Positions 11,321-22,250 of a DNA stretch of 64,000 nucleotides are shown here, one piece after another; the first letter of the stretch is position 1; every line of letters begins with the position of its first letter. Below the pieces are notes generated by a model that did no database searches, was not told the DNA's origin, and worked only from the letters and a program-made list of their open reading frames with translations. This stretch comes from Leguminivora glycinivorella. Its lineage: Eukaryota > Arthropoda > Insecta > Lepidoptera > Tortricidae. The translations under genes and the position numbers were made by a program. The stretch lies in contig NC_062977.1 of the NCBI RefSeq assembly GCF_023078275.1, positions 7,895,118 through 7,959,117 of the forward strand. Reading direction: 5' to 3'.

Positions 11321-11728
11321 AGAGTAATATAAAAAAAAGGTTGTGTTTATGCAATTAGAAGGAACTTGTATTTTAATAATGCAAGTCTAAAATTACTCTG
11401 TCATGATCATTTATTTTAACGACACTATAATGTTTTTACTCTATTAAGCAGTATAAGTAAGAGAGGTTTGATAACTAGAACTTAATGAATGGATGAAATT
11501 GGTAGGCATTCAGAAACCTAACTGATTAGAAACTTAAATAAAGTCAAATATGTTTAGAAAAGACTACAAATTCATTTAATCTTTTTTATCATCGACATAA
11601 GTAAATAACTGTCTGTAAATTCCTTATGCATTCTAACATAGACGATTAAACATATTTCATTATTATCTTGTAACCGTGTTTCAATAAGAAGTTCTGTTAG
11701 ACCCGGTTAGGCTATTAAGTTACGTTTT

Positions 11729-12028
11729 TTATTTCTTTTTCAAAATGTAGTTAAGACTATACAAATATAGAATCACAAATGTACGGGACGGAACAGGGTG
11801 CTCGCAGCCTAAGCGTCCACTGAGTGGGCAGTGTAACTCCATGGGCGCGTTTCGCGACGATGTTCTATTACAAAAGGGAATTGGATCTTGATTCATTGGT
11901 TCGGAAAATCGGCAGCGTACCTTGATAATTTCATTTCTGTACAATTTGACCGCGTCTGTGGTCAGACGATTCTTGGGGCCCTCCGCGGACCCGAACACAA
12001 TATAGGGACTCCCCTGCGGTACTCTCAC
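11729..12028 (-). other. Unrecognised open frame in a GC-richer patch
   Basis: A 99-codon minus-strand frame with the stretch SAEGPKNRLTTDAVKL, which has a coding-like composition. The word CAAGGTACGC follows NEIIK, so a splice donor is possible at about 11928. The upstream side (ACCGCAG at about 12015) lacks a pyrimidine tract. I do not recognise the peptide. It could be a host exon, a retroposon relic or chance. Confidence 0.2.
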
Positions 12029-12857
12029 ACAATACTAAGCTTTTATTGCCTCCTTTTACAATCTCCCATTACCTCCAAGGCTTTGCTACTGGGAATTAGT
12101 TTTGTTACAGTTTTTTTATCTTTCCTTTTGAACGATCTATGGTTTGGACAGTTTTTTTAACGGTTGTGATATTATACTGCATTTTTTTCCGTAGAATTTT
12201 CTTGGAAACGTAAGTACAAACATCTTCCTACTTTAGTCTATCTGATTTTAAAAAAATATTACGGCTAACTTTTTACAAACAATTCTGAGAATATTACGTT
12301 GAGAAAAGATTGCTAGGAACTCTAGGAAGATAATCTGCCTGACTACCTGATTCTGATTAAATTTCAGTAGAAAACGATTACCTACCTATTTAGATTAAAA
12401 TTTTTAAAGTATTTTCCAATGTAAGAAACTTGTACTTACAATATTGTTCAAGAACACAAACATCAATTGTCCGCTATGAAATCTAACTCGTTACGATTGC
12501 AGTAAGAGCATTGCAATCGCCGGTGGCGGTGTAGCATCAAAATATCACATTAGAGACCATTATACCAACTCCGGACGATTCGCGTAGATACCTTCACAGA
12601 GATTGTGTTGGCGAAAATAAACGGAGGTATTGTAAATACACTTGCTGGTAGCACAAATTGAAAAAATTGTAAAATTCATGAATATGAATAAGTGTTCCGT
12701 AGACGTAAATGGGACATCAATTATGCAAAATGTATTGCATTGATCGTCGCTGCCGCTGCGGTGCGGGTTCGGTGCTGCGACGCGCACAATCAATACTCAT
12801 CATGTTCGTCAATTGCATACCTTGCGACGATTTTTATCGATATTTTACATTATCCGT
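12029..12857. other. Non-coding stretch, nothing firm
   Basis: Includes a GC-richer patch at 12745-12790. Frames here lack ATG starts. The apparent signal-peptide-like frame beginning at 12692 opens with GTG and was not accepted. Confidence 0.3.
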
Positions 12858-13100
12858 GTGGTGACGGGTTAAGAATTTCACCACCCCCTTTCTTCCCGTG
12901 GGTGTCGTAGAAGGCGACTGTGGGATATGGGTTAAATTGTGGCGTAGGCGAGAGACTTTCACTGCAATGTCACAGTTTCGTATTCTGTCAACCCCTTATT
13001 TGCCAAGAGTGGCACTCTTCAGTAGTTTCATGTGCTCTGCCTACCCCTTCGTGGGATACAGGCGTGATTTTATGTATGTTTTATGTATGTATGTATTTTA
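12858..13100 (+). repeat. Retroposon 3' end with (TATG)n tail
   Basis: The order GTGGTGACGGGTTAAGAA, CCCGTGGGTGTCGTAGAAGG, TTAAATTGTGGCGTAGGCGA, GCCAAGAGTGGCACT, GGGATACAGGCGTGATT, then (TATG)n at 13070-13096 is a widespread lepidopteran retroposon 3' end. Related pieces lie at 8948-9110, 27960-28050 and, in the minus orientation, 60849-61075. Frames through it are incidental. Confidence 0.7.
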
Positions 13101-13115
13101 CATTATGAATGTTTT

Positions 13116-14390
13116 TGGGGAAATTTTGTTTTTATTGTCCATATTCGTCAACGCTCAACGTAACCGATCTTCTCACAGGAGTTCCAGCGTAGTCGGGAAA
13201 AGTGACTAAAAAAAATAGAACGTGCCGAGAGCGTTCTTGCTAAGTTCGTACTTTACGTGTATTGCGTATAAGTAATAAACTTGGGAGAGCTATAATACTT
13301 ATTTATATTTTTTTCATTTACAAATTTTACTCGTATATCTTGTTTTAAAACAAAATGTTACAAAAATAGGAACACCTATTTGAAACCGCACGACTCCCTG
13401 CATCGACTGACTATAACTATAGTATATTTCCTAATAACAGTATGAACATTTATAGCGACATTCAAGTATTTCTGCCTTACAAGAGTATTGTAGTTAAAGG
13501 TTTCAAATTGGTGTTTGTCATTTTATCTGTATTTTTACCAATGTTTTTTTTTCCTCTTTCAAACTCGAAATTTTATATGTCCCACAATAAGTAGAAACGG
13601 ATACATTTATTTTTGCATTGTAATTAATGGTTTTCTCTCACAAAATATACCAACATAAACAGTCAGTATGAGCATTTAAAGTATTTTATGAAAAGCGTAC
13701 GAATTACGAAATCAACAGTCAAAGCCATATCAAAACAAAATAACTAATTGTTAATTCAGAATGGATAATCCTGTTCATATACTACTTCGTTTCTTACGCC
13801 CGTAAAATAAATAGTCTACCGATTAAGTTTTTTTTAAATATTTTGTTCCAAACTTAAAGCGAATGATGCAGAGATACTGCGTAACTAAAACAAATCTAAA
13901 TACGCTTCTAGACAGTGTACAGATAGAAACGTAAGTACCTATAATCGTAACATATGTATAATCCTCCCTATCTTCTAAGACAGCCAGCTATTCTACTGTT
14001 CGTCCCCTGTGCCTTGCGGCTAAAAGTCCTGACGCAGCGCTCGTTGAGCGATGTCAACTCCAAATTACAGGGCATGGGAATTCTGAGCACTTGCGCCCGC
14101 ACTTCTCCTTGCACTCAAAGCTTTGTGCTGTGGCCGGTTTTTACGCTTTACTTGCAGTTCCGATAGGCAAAACGTAGTTCAAATACGACTGTGGAAAGAC
14201 GTACGTAATTAGGATAATGGGCAATTGTTTAAAGTTTCGTTAAGTATCAGATTTTAGTTAAAATAATGACATAAAATAAAAAAAAGAATCCAATTCTAGG
14301 ATATTTCAATTTAACAAAATCATGATAAAAGTATTTAGGTTTAAGTATATAATTTAGTAATATCCGAACATAGTGTACAATGCTTTATAC
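13116..14390. other. AT-rich non-coding stretch
   Basis: A short GC-rich block at 13985-14165 holds a 70-codon plus frame with no recognisable family. Otherwise featureless. Confidence 0.35.
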
Positions 14391-14394
14391 TATA

Positions 14395-14572
14395 CTAGCC
14401 TTTGCCCACGGTTTCGCTCACGTTAGAAAGAGACAAAAAGTAGCCTATATCACTCTCTGTCCCTTCAAGTATCTCCACTTAAAAATCACGACAGTTCGTC
14501 GCTCCGTTTTGCCGTGATAGACGGACAAACAAACAGACACACACACTTTCCCATTTATAATATTAGTATGGA
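14395..14572 (-). mobile_element. Short Helitron-like element, copy 1
   Basis: Read on the minus strand it starts TCCATACTAATATTATAA, passes GTGTGTGTGTCTGTTTGTT, and ends with a GC-rich palindrome region and CTAG. It sits exactly between A (14394) and T (14573), the Helitron insertion rule. At 178 bp it has no coding capacity and needs a Rep/helicase from elsewhere. Confidence 0.85.
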
Positions 14573-14864
14573 TAGTTGTTGCTACAATTCAAAATTGTAT
14601 TTTTTTTATGTACCTATTAACCATCTTTTCAGGCTTATCAAAAATAAACTGCAATTGAAATCAGAGGCTGGTCTCGCCACAGACAAATGGAAAACATAGT
14701 ACCTTAAAACATTTCGGAGTAGGTAGATGTTTACATACCTGTGAACAATCAAAGGGAAAACAAAATTAGTCAAAAGTTAAAACGTAAACTTAACTTAGTT
14801 CTACTTACTGTAAATACAAATGATTTTAATTCGTGAAATGAATTATAATGGCATATATTCTTAA

Positions 14865-15043
14865 CTAGCTTTTGCCCGCGGCTTCGCTGGCGTTAGAAAG
14901 AGACAAAAGGTAGCCTATGTCACTCTCTAACCCTTTAACTATCTCCACTTAAAAAATCACGTCAATTCGTCGCTCCGTTTTGCCGTGAAAGACGGACAAA
15001 CAAACAGACACACACACTTTCCCATTTATAATATTAGTATGGA
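14865..15043 (-). mobile_element. Short Helitron-like element, copy 2
   Basis: A 179-bp sibling of the preceding copy, same orientation, again bounded by A and T, with 5' TC and 3' CTAG. The end CCCGCGGCTTCGCTGGCG (plus strand) forms the 3' hairpin. Confidence 0.88.
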
Positions 15044-15497
15044 TGGATTATCAAAAACATGCTTTTACTCAGAATCAAGACAAAAATTCAAATTGTTATT
15101 TCCTAATCTCTAGTATGAACGTACTTTAAAAATGTAGTTCATTAAATAAGAGAATATTCTTCATGATTTAAAAATCACACAAATTTATAATTAAACTTTA
15201 CACCGTAGTAACACAGTCGAGTTTTCAGTGACAATGAAAATGTAATCAGCATTACAAAGTATAAAGAAGTGAAGAGTTAAAAGGAACGTGAAAAGAAAAT
15301 GTGCATTGGAATGAATTCTACGCGGGTAGCTGCCACACGTATCTATGCTACAGTGGAAATAGAAGGAGTGAGTAACAGTATGAAATCATGTTTTATTTTT
15401 TATTAACAAAAAAATCCGACAATATATGCGTAAGTACTTGACACACGTACATATATTTTTTAAGTCACTGTTAAATAAAAGTTTGATATTTTTTTAT
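15044..15497. other. Non-coding stretch, nothing recognised
   Basis: AT-rich sequence between the Helitron and the next repeat; no frame or repeat signature. Confidence 0.35.
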
Positions 15498-16062
15498 AAA
15501 AAACCGGCCAAGAGCGTGTCGGGCCACGCTCAGTGTAGGGTTCCGTAGTTTTCAGTATTTTTCTCAAAAACTACTGAACCTATCAAGTTCAAAACAATTT
15601 TCCTAGAAAGTCTTTATAAAGTTCTACTTTTGTGATTTTTTTCATATTTTTTAAACATATGGTTCAAAAGTTAGAGGGGGCCTTTAGGAGCGATTATTTC
15701 CGAAAATATTAATATTATCAAAAAACGATTTTAGGAAACCCTTATTCATTTTTAAATACCTATCCAACAACATATCACACGTTGGGGTTGGAATGAAAAA
15801 AAATATCAGCCCCCACTTTACATGTAGGGGGGTACCCTAATAAAACATTTTTTTCCATTTTTTATTTTTGCACTTTGTCGGCGTGATTGATATACATATT
15901 GGTACCAAATTTCAGCTTTCTAGTGCTAACGGTTACTGAGATTATCCGCGGACGGACGGACGGACGGACGGACGGACGGACGGACGGACGGACGGACGGA
16001 CGGACGGACAGACAGACATGGCGAAACTATAAGGGTTCCTAGTTGACTACGGAACCCTAAAA
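15498..16062 (+). repeat. Interspersed repeat AAAACCGGCC...CCCTAAAAA, copy 1
   Basis: Begins AAAACCGGCCAAGAGCG and ends CTACGGAACCCTAAAAA. An inner TAGGGTTCCGTAG about 40 bp from the left matches the right terminus as an inverted repeat. It carries a (GGAC)n microsatellite of about 60 bp at 15951-16010. Further copies at 25824, 54975 and 56272 are in the same orientation. The frame reading SVRPSVRPS on the minus strand is only the microsatellite. Confidence 0.85.
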
Positions 16063-16777
16063 AAAGAGTAAACAGTATAAGCCTGTAGGCATATTTACAA
16101 ACAAAAAATGAATTCCAATACCGACGACTCAAAGGACAAAAGACGGAACAATTTAGTTCCTTAGGTCCTTCCGTCACCAGCACACCGCACCCTCGTTGAG
16201 CTCTGGTAGCCTTACTCACCGGCAGGAACAACAGCACTATGAGTAGGGTCTAGTGCTATTTGGCTGCGGTCCTCTGTAAGGAGGAGGTCCTTCCCCAGTT
16301 GGGCTCTGCTCTAGATTCGAGCGAGACGATATCCGCTGTGCTGTGCCGTCCCACACAAAGCTGAATAAAATATCATTCGCTATGCCCTACCTCCTACATA
16401 ATTCTCATTTTGTATTTTTATACAAAAGGAAAATTATGTAGGAGGTAGGGCATAGCGAATGATATAATTATTCAGCTTTGTGTGGGACGGCACAGCACAG
16501 CGGATATCGTCTCGCTCGAATCTAGAGCAGAGCCCAACTGGGGAAGTACCTCCTCCTTACAGAGGACCGCAGCCAAATAGCACTAGACCCTACTCATAGT
16601 GCTGTTGTTCCTGCCGGTGAGTAAGGCTACCAGAGCTCAACGAGGGTGCGGTGTGCTGGTGACGGAAGGACCTAAGGAACTAAATTGTTCCGTCTTTTGT
16701 CCTTTGAGTCGTTGGTATTGGAATTCATTTTTTGTTTGTAAATATGCCTACAGGCTTATACTGTTTACTCTTTTTTT
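16062..16777. repeat. Large near-perfect inverted duplication (hairpin)
   Basis: Arms at 16062-16403 and 16432-16777 are reverse complements with only a handful of differences over about 340 bp (for example near 16120 and 16290). The 28-nt spacer itself folds (TTTTGTAT-TTTT-ATACAAAA). The arm content resembles a lepidopteran retroposon 3' region (GGTGCGGTGTGCTGGTGACG, TTGGTATTGGAATTC). The left arm starts exactly where the preceding repeat ends. Either transcript strand would fold into a long perfect hairpin. The 63- and 103-codon frames in the arms are mirror images, not genes. Confidence 0.93.
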
Positions 16778-16808
16778 TATAAAAAAATAGTCATATTTTT
16801 TTATTTAT

Positions 16809-16935
16809 AATATCATTCGCTAGGACATGCCAAATTTAGTACCATACAACAAAAAAAAAATTGCCCTAATATCATTCGCTATGCCCTACCTCCTACATAA
16901 TTCTCATTTTGTATTTTTATACAAAAGGAAAATTA
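16809..16935 (+). repeat. Third partial copy of the hairpin centre
   Basis: Positions 16868-16935 repeat 16369-16436 without a difference over 68 bp, including the small TTTTGTAT-TTTT-ATACAAAA stem. AATATCATTCGCTA occurs again at 16809. Between them, 16820-16852 matches the reverse complement of 48521-48552, so the unit is part of an interspersed repeat. Confidence 0.85.
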
Positions 16936-19547
16936 GATATTTTTATTTCCCATTAAAATACAAACCAAGGAACATAATAAATATTATTTATTACTTATTT
17001 AAAACGAAATAGAATCACGTGTTTACTGTAGTCACGAGAAGGTATATGAGTAGTCATCATTATTAAATAATAGCTAGTCAACATTAAAGTAGCATATAAA
17101 TCACAAATGCAGTTCTGAAAACTGCGTAAATAAACAACCCGTTCGTTAAACTACGGCAAAGTCAGTATTTACGGGACTACCCCGGCAAGCTGTTACTTCA
17201 GAATGCAAACTATGCAAGAGCGCTAACTATCTCACAAATTCTTAGACCACGCGTCACCTGGCACCTATACGGCTGGCCAGAGGAGAAAGGTAGTAATGAG
17301 AAGGCACGTTTATTCATAATAATATGAATCATTGGTATGTACTTATTACATATTATTTATGAGATTGGCTAGCATTTGTGTTGTGTTCTCGCGCGAGAGT
17401 CCACTGGTACTAGAAGGATAATATTGCGAGGACGCAACTCTTATGCTAGGGAATATTAAGAGGCTACAGGAGCGAAAATGCTAAAATGGAAAGGAGCCCC
17501 CCTTTCAATTCGTCTATTACCAACGTGTCAACCAGACATTTCACCCAATTGGACGGTTAATAGTTTTTTTTCCCAAGCCTTAATCTGGTTTGTTGGGAAT
17601 TTTAGTTAAATATACTAGTGTTATGAACTATATTTATCGAAAAAAATTGTGCTTACAGAACAACTCAGTTAAAAAGTATTGCGAAAAAAATCTTTAAAAT
17701 CGAGGTTCCGCTCTCGCCCTCCTTCAAAACTTAATCAATCCTAACGAAATTTAAGAATCTGAATAACAATGAAATAGTCTGTGTCGGACCGTTTAGTTTT
17801 TTTGGCTAATTGTTACCAATTTTGAATACCACACCTTTTTTGCGCCATAAACAATAAAGCCGGTTTTGGAAATTTTTGCTGGGCTCTAGCGTCTTTAAAA
17901 ATAAGAATATCAAAAAAATCAAAACAGTCTGACACTGAGAAAAATGATAAACATCTGTTTTGAAAGAATCATTGCTGTGTCGTCAAAAACCAGGGAGGAA
18001 ATAGTCGAGAGCGTTTGTATGGAAAATTGACCCCTCCTGTATCGTCTTAAAAGTTCTAACTATCTTCTAATTATTGTCAAGCTGCTCTCAGTACAGATTG
18101 CTAGTAACGAGAACACGCGAGAAGTCAATGAAGCGCATTCGAAATTTAAAAATATTATTTGGATTTGAAATAAATACCTACAGTCGAGTCGCGAGTCGGT
18201 GTTGTGAAATCAGTACAAAATCAGGTTAAATACTCAATTTATCGAGCATGAATCCGATTCCTGCTAATATTGTTTCAAATTTCAATAGATATCCTGATGA
18301 GGCATTCAAGGTCAAACGAAGTTGACATACTGTTCCTGCATCTACTGTGATTTTATCGTCTAGGCATTTACTTGAAGATTGCACATTGCAAGCGCAAAAT
18401 TTGTAATCTCACAAAAATGCACACCTAGCGACGCGTGCATTCTGCAAATAAAAGACCAGCACCCTTATAATTTAGGCTGCAAACAAACGATAGAAGAAAT
18501 TAACTCGGACGAAATGCAGGCAAAAAGCTGAGTCTGATATTCTAGGGCTGATGCAAGATGCCACTAACTTTGTGATCATATTAAAAGTTGACGGCCACCG
18601 GCTTAGTTACTTTTATTCGTTTATTATTTGAGTACGGTAAAGTAAATACATCAAAGAACGTGTTAACGTTATAAGCGAAGTGTGAAAATTGACCCCGAGC
18701 GACTCGCGTCACCTTGAAATTGTGGAGTTTTATCTCTTTTTCTCTATCCAATTTAACTTGAATGTTGCAAAAACACTGGTAAGTATTTGCCTTTTTAATA
18801 AATGTAACAACAATAGCGATAAAAAAGGAAAATTATACTTTATTAGAATAAAATGTAATAACGCGATGTTAATTAATTAAACTGAATTCCGAAGTAAAAC
18901 CCAGAGCCACGGATTTTTCTGACGAACATAAAAGCTAATACGTTTATCTGTCGGAGCTCATTTCCTCGCTGGAATTTTAATTCTCTTAACGCTTTGCCCG
19001 AATTAAAGTTACTGCGAACAATATAATTTTTATAGTCCTTAAAAATGACTCCTTTAAATAAGAGGCCTTTTTTCTGAGACAGAGCTTAAGGGGAATGGGC
19101 ATTTGGAACGTAATATTCGGATGGCATTAAAAACAATCGAATCATTACAGGCGGTTCCAGAGGGCTTCTGCAATATCCCTTCGCCTGCGAGCCACTCTAT
19201 ACCGGCACGTTCCGTCAATAATTTTCTTTGAACATCACAGATCTCGTCCAAGTACAATCGACGCGCAGTAAACATCGAATAAAGCGCCATTTCTATGTAA
19301 TATCATTTTTAGCTGTTAGATTTTTTGTTTTCCGTCGAATCCCGTTCTACAAGTGGGCAATAATTGAAAACGAAACTGTTGTGCGGAGGCGGGACCGTGA
19401 GACACAGCATAAAGGCGCTCAAAATAGATTGAACGTATAAAATTTTCAGTTGAAATTCGCACGAAGCGGCACCGGGGGAGGTGCTGTGTATCTTTTTACT
19501 TTGTGACCTCACTTTTTATTCCATTAGCGGGCGTGTGGGCCCCTCTA
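16936..19547. other. Long stretch without recognised genes or repeats
   Basis: Mixed AT-rich and moderately GC-rich sequence. Around 17160-17300 and 19050-19300 the sequence looks unique. No ATG-led frame with a known motif and no splice-bounded coding block was found on either strand. Likely intron. Confidence 0.35.
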
Positions 19548-19625
19548 GCCCCGTAGCCAAATATCGCGGAATAATAAAAGCGATTAGTAATGATAATGCG
19601 TTGCGCAACACTGGCTACGGCAGTC
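19548..19625. mobile_element. Short palindromic element, GTAGCCAAAT family
   Basis: CCCCGTAGCCAAATATCGCG on the left and GGCTACGGCAG on the right. The left end is shared with the element at 21803. Confidence 0.4.
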
Positions 19626-20165
19626 TAACTGAATTAAACTCGCGCGCTATGAAATTCGCGAACTCTTATTGCCGCAGTGCATTTAGTTTGTTTTAAACTA
19701 GTCTAAATCGAGTCATAATTATGGAGAGTTCGGAAAATTTACTCATAATCAAAACTACATTTTTTACCATAAATATACGGAAATTATTTGAACTGAAGTA
19801 ATTTTGACTGGTGGTCCGTAATAAGTATCTTTAGTCTACTAGACAGTATTTTAAAAATGATGAAATTACTTAAAAGTATAAATATCTCTTATTTATATTC
19901 TCTTAGACATATTTCAAAATAATTCTTAAAATTTCAGTAATTCAAATAAATTCTATATAAAACGTTGTTTTTGTTTGCACTAAAGTGGTGCTGATCTCCC
20001 GTAATGATTTTTTGTCAATTAAATAATGGTAATAGTTTTGGTATCTCTTTATGCAGCTGCGTATCTGAGCGTAGAATGCATATTACCGTATTACATAAGT
20101 ACTTTATAACGAAGTATTAGAAATAAGATGAATTATAAAATTTTGTGCATACACTTAGTTACCTT

Positions 20166-20622
20166 AAAACGGAGACTCGTCGACATGTGCATCCTGCCTG
20201 TCCTAACCTATGGTGCTCAAACGTGGTCACTTACCGAGGCGCAAAAGACCAAATTGAAGGTTTGCCAAAGAGCCATGGAGCGCAGTATGCTAGGAGTAAA
20301 ACGGATTGACAGAATCCGTAACTCTACGCTGCGCTCCAAAACAGGCATTACTGATGTTGGAGTTAAGACTGCCAAGTTGAAATGGGACTGGGCCGGCCAT
20401 GTCTGTCGCATGCACCCACAGAGGTGGGCAAAAATTGCCACGGTCTGGGTGCCGCAAGACGGGCGAGGATCTGGCAGACCTAGGCGGAGATGGCGGGATG
20501 ACCTGGACGCATATCTTAGTGACTGGCCGGAGATTGCTCAAGACCGTGACGGATGGAGATCCATGGGGGAGGCCTTTGCCCAGCAGTGGGACACCATGTA
20601 GGCTATTAATAATAATAACACT
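20166..20622 (+). pseudogene. RTE-type LINE, C-terminal reverse-transcriptase fragment
   Basis: An open frame reaching TAG at 20599 covers the C-terminal tail of a non-LTR retrotransposon polyprotein. Marks are LPVLTYGAQTWSL, a CQRAMERSMLG block, WAGHVCRMHPQRW, GRGSGRPRRRWRDD and GEAFAQQWD at the end. This order is typical of RTE-clade elements. The polymerase core (including YADD) and the endonuclease are absent, so the copy is 5'-truncated near 20166. After the stop comes GGCTATTAATAATAATAA, the simple-repeat tail. The GCCTTTGCCCAGCAGTGGGA end recurs at 23230 and, inverted, at 27839. Confidence 0.88.
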
Positions 20623-20971
20623 TAGTTACATTATCGAGAATGTACAGTACTTTCTGCTGTAGTTTTAAAATGTCACAAAATAAAATTGTTTGTTTTCTGT
20701 AAATTACTATAAGCCAAGCGTTAGTAAACCATTTTTAAAAATCCACTTTTTCCCACTCATTGTATTTTATCTACACAATAATCCGCACATTGCATTTGAA
20801 GACTTTATGTTTAATCTTATTGTCCCTAAGAGACACATTGCTGCTCGCTGGTTGCAGTCAGAGTTGCGCGATTTTCTGTGACTACAATAATATTCTTTGA
20901 TACGGCAAAGGTCTTTTATCTCCCGCTAATAAACATTACTACGTTGATTTAAACTTTCACGATTATTACAC
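20623..20971. other. Non-coding flank of the Penelope-like fragment
   Basis: AT-rich; ends with ATTACTACGTTGATTT (20935-20950), which is repeated after the next element. Between that duplication and the inverted repeat lie 21 bases (20951-20971) of unexplained extra sequence. Confidence 0.5.
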
Positions 20972-21627
20972 ATAATTATTTTTAAAAACCGGGACTTAAT
21001 CGCGTATAACTACATATTAAAGTGACCTCCAACGTTTCAAGGACGGCGTTGTCCCCGTGTTGCAGTTGTGGTAGCTCCTACATTGGAGAAACTAAGCGCA
21101 CCATAGAAGAAAGGGTAAAGGAGCACATCGCGGCTGTGAAAAATCGTCAGGTCAACAAGTCTGCCGTGGCTGAACATTTGTTAGAGCCAGGGCCAAACCA
21201 CTGGATCGAACTACATGACCCTAAAGTCCTTTCCACGGAACGCCATTTCTACAGTAGAAAAGTGCGTGAAGCCATTGAAATCAAAAAACATCGCAATTTC
21301 AATCGGGACGAAGGTTTTAGGATCTCATCCACATGGAATCCTGTCATTAATAAGTGTAAGCCGAAAATAATATCGACAGTCGTTAAATCGAATATCGTCA
21401 GTGTTGTATGTCGACAGAGTAACATCCCTAGTGCGCAAACAGTTCAAGTTGATAATCAAAACCAAGTGCGGGTAGTTCGAAAAACTCGCGCGGCTGTCAG
21501 AAGGTGTTGATGTCATTTCAAGCCAGTCTTCTCCGAGACCACGGGGACAACGCCGTCCTTGAAACGTTGGAGGTCAGTTTAATATGTAGTTATACGCGAT
21601 TAAGTCCCGGTTTTTAAAAATAATTAT
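20972..21627 (+). mobile_element. Truncated Penelope-like element between inverted repeats
   Basis: An 88-bp terminal sequence at 20972-21059 is repeated inverted at 21540-21627 with one mismatch (AAAGTGACC against AAACTGACC). The interior is only the GIY-YIG endonuclease end of a Penelope-like retroelement. Direct repeats ATTACTACGTTGATTT (16 bp) lie outside at 20935-20950 and 21626-21641. Penelope-like elements are known for terminal repeats in direct or inverted arrangement, so this is a 5'-truncated copy with an inverted left terminus. The plus-strand right terminus contains GTCCTTGAAACG next to a GGAC/GTCC stem, reminiscent of hammerhead-ribozyme cores reported in this class. Confidence 0.85.
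21060..21510 (+). pseudogene. GIY-YIG endonuclease domain of a Penelope-like element
   Basis: The frame enters from the left inverted repeat (no ATG; the frame is open from GTG at 21022) and ends at TGA 21508-21510. Visible marks are CSCGSSYIGETKR (the Cys pair and the YIG half of the domain), the catalytic-type Arg in EERVKEH, AEHLLE, the Glu in STERHFYSRKVREAIEI, and STWNPVI near the end. The first half (GIY strand) is replaced by inverted-repeat sequence. The reverse transcriptase is wholly missing. The C-terminal 45 residues are Gln/Val-rich and basic. The endonuclease normally nicks target DNA for insertion; this truncated copy is not expected to work. Confidence 0.88.
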
Positions 21628-21802
21628 TACTACGTTGATTTTCTTTAAAATTTCAATAAACTGATGAGAAACGAATCCATGTTTTTACTAGCCATTAGGT
21701 ATCACGTAAGGGGACGACCTTCTTGGAACGCGTATACCGTAGAATAGTAGTTCTTAGTTTCTTTCCTGAATATCAAAACCTATAAAATTACTTTTCTAAT
21801 CC

Positions 21803-21980
21803 CTGTGAGCGTAGCCAAATATACAAATGCTCACGAAACGCTCACGATAATAACTCTTTCGTAGCTATCTATCTCTATCGCTCTTGTGTATTGGCGCGAC
21901 AGAGCCGGACTACCTTTCGCGGTGTTTCGTATTCGTTTTGCGTCGTAGAAATGCCATTCGGCTACGGGGTCTGAACAGAT
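21803..21980. mobile_element. MITE, GAGCGTAGCCAAAT...GGCTACGGGG family
   Basis: Starts GCGTAGCCAAATATAC and ends ATTCGGCTACGGGG, with inner blocks GCTCACGAAACGCTCACG, TAGCTATCTATCTCTATCG and GGCGCGACAGAG. The inner order matches 51805-51955. Non-coding. Confidence 0.65.
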
Positions 21981-22133
21981 ATCGTAGTGCTAGTCAATCA
22001 GTGCTCACCCATTATACTTACCTGCGTAGTTGTTGTTATGTTTAATTTAATGTTTTTTTTGTTTCTTTTATAACGTGTAAATAACCTTTAAAATAAATGA
22101 CTTATGACTTATGAAATTCCCGTGAGACTCATA

Positions 22134-22250
22134 CATATTTAAAAGTATTTTAAGCGGGTTACTCACGTATTAAGTCGATATAGCGTTCGACATGTTAACG
22201 CTATATCGACTTAATACGTGAGTAACCCGCTTAAAATATTTTTAAATATG
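22134..22250. mobile_element. Perfect palindrome, GTTACTCACG family, copy 3
   Basis: The inner arms match without a mismatch over about 38 bp (from TTAAGCGGGTTACTCACG to GATATAGCGTT) around a 9-nt loop, CGACATGTT. AT-rich outer arms extend the pairing to the limits given. Related to 7925-8096. Confidence 0.9.

Noticed and set aside
12692..12910. Secreted peptide with signal-like leader (CIALIVAAAAVRV)
   Set aside because: Frame starts with GTG, no ATG in frame, and it runs into a known retroposon 3' end.
15926..16790. Mirror-image frames MLLFLPVSKATRAQRG on both strands
   Set aside because: The two frames are the two arms of the inverted duplication, which derives from a retroposon 3' region.
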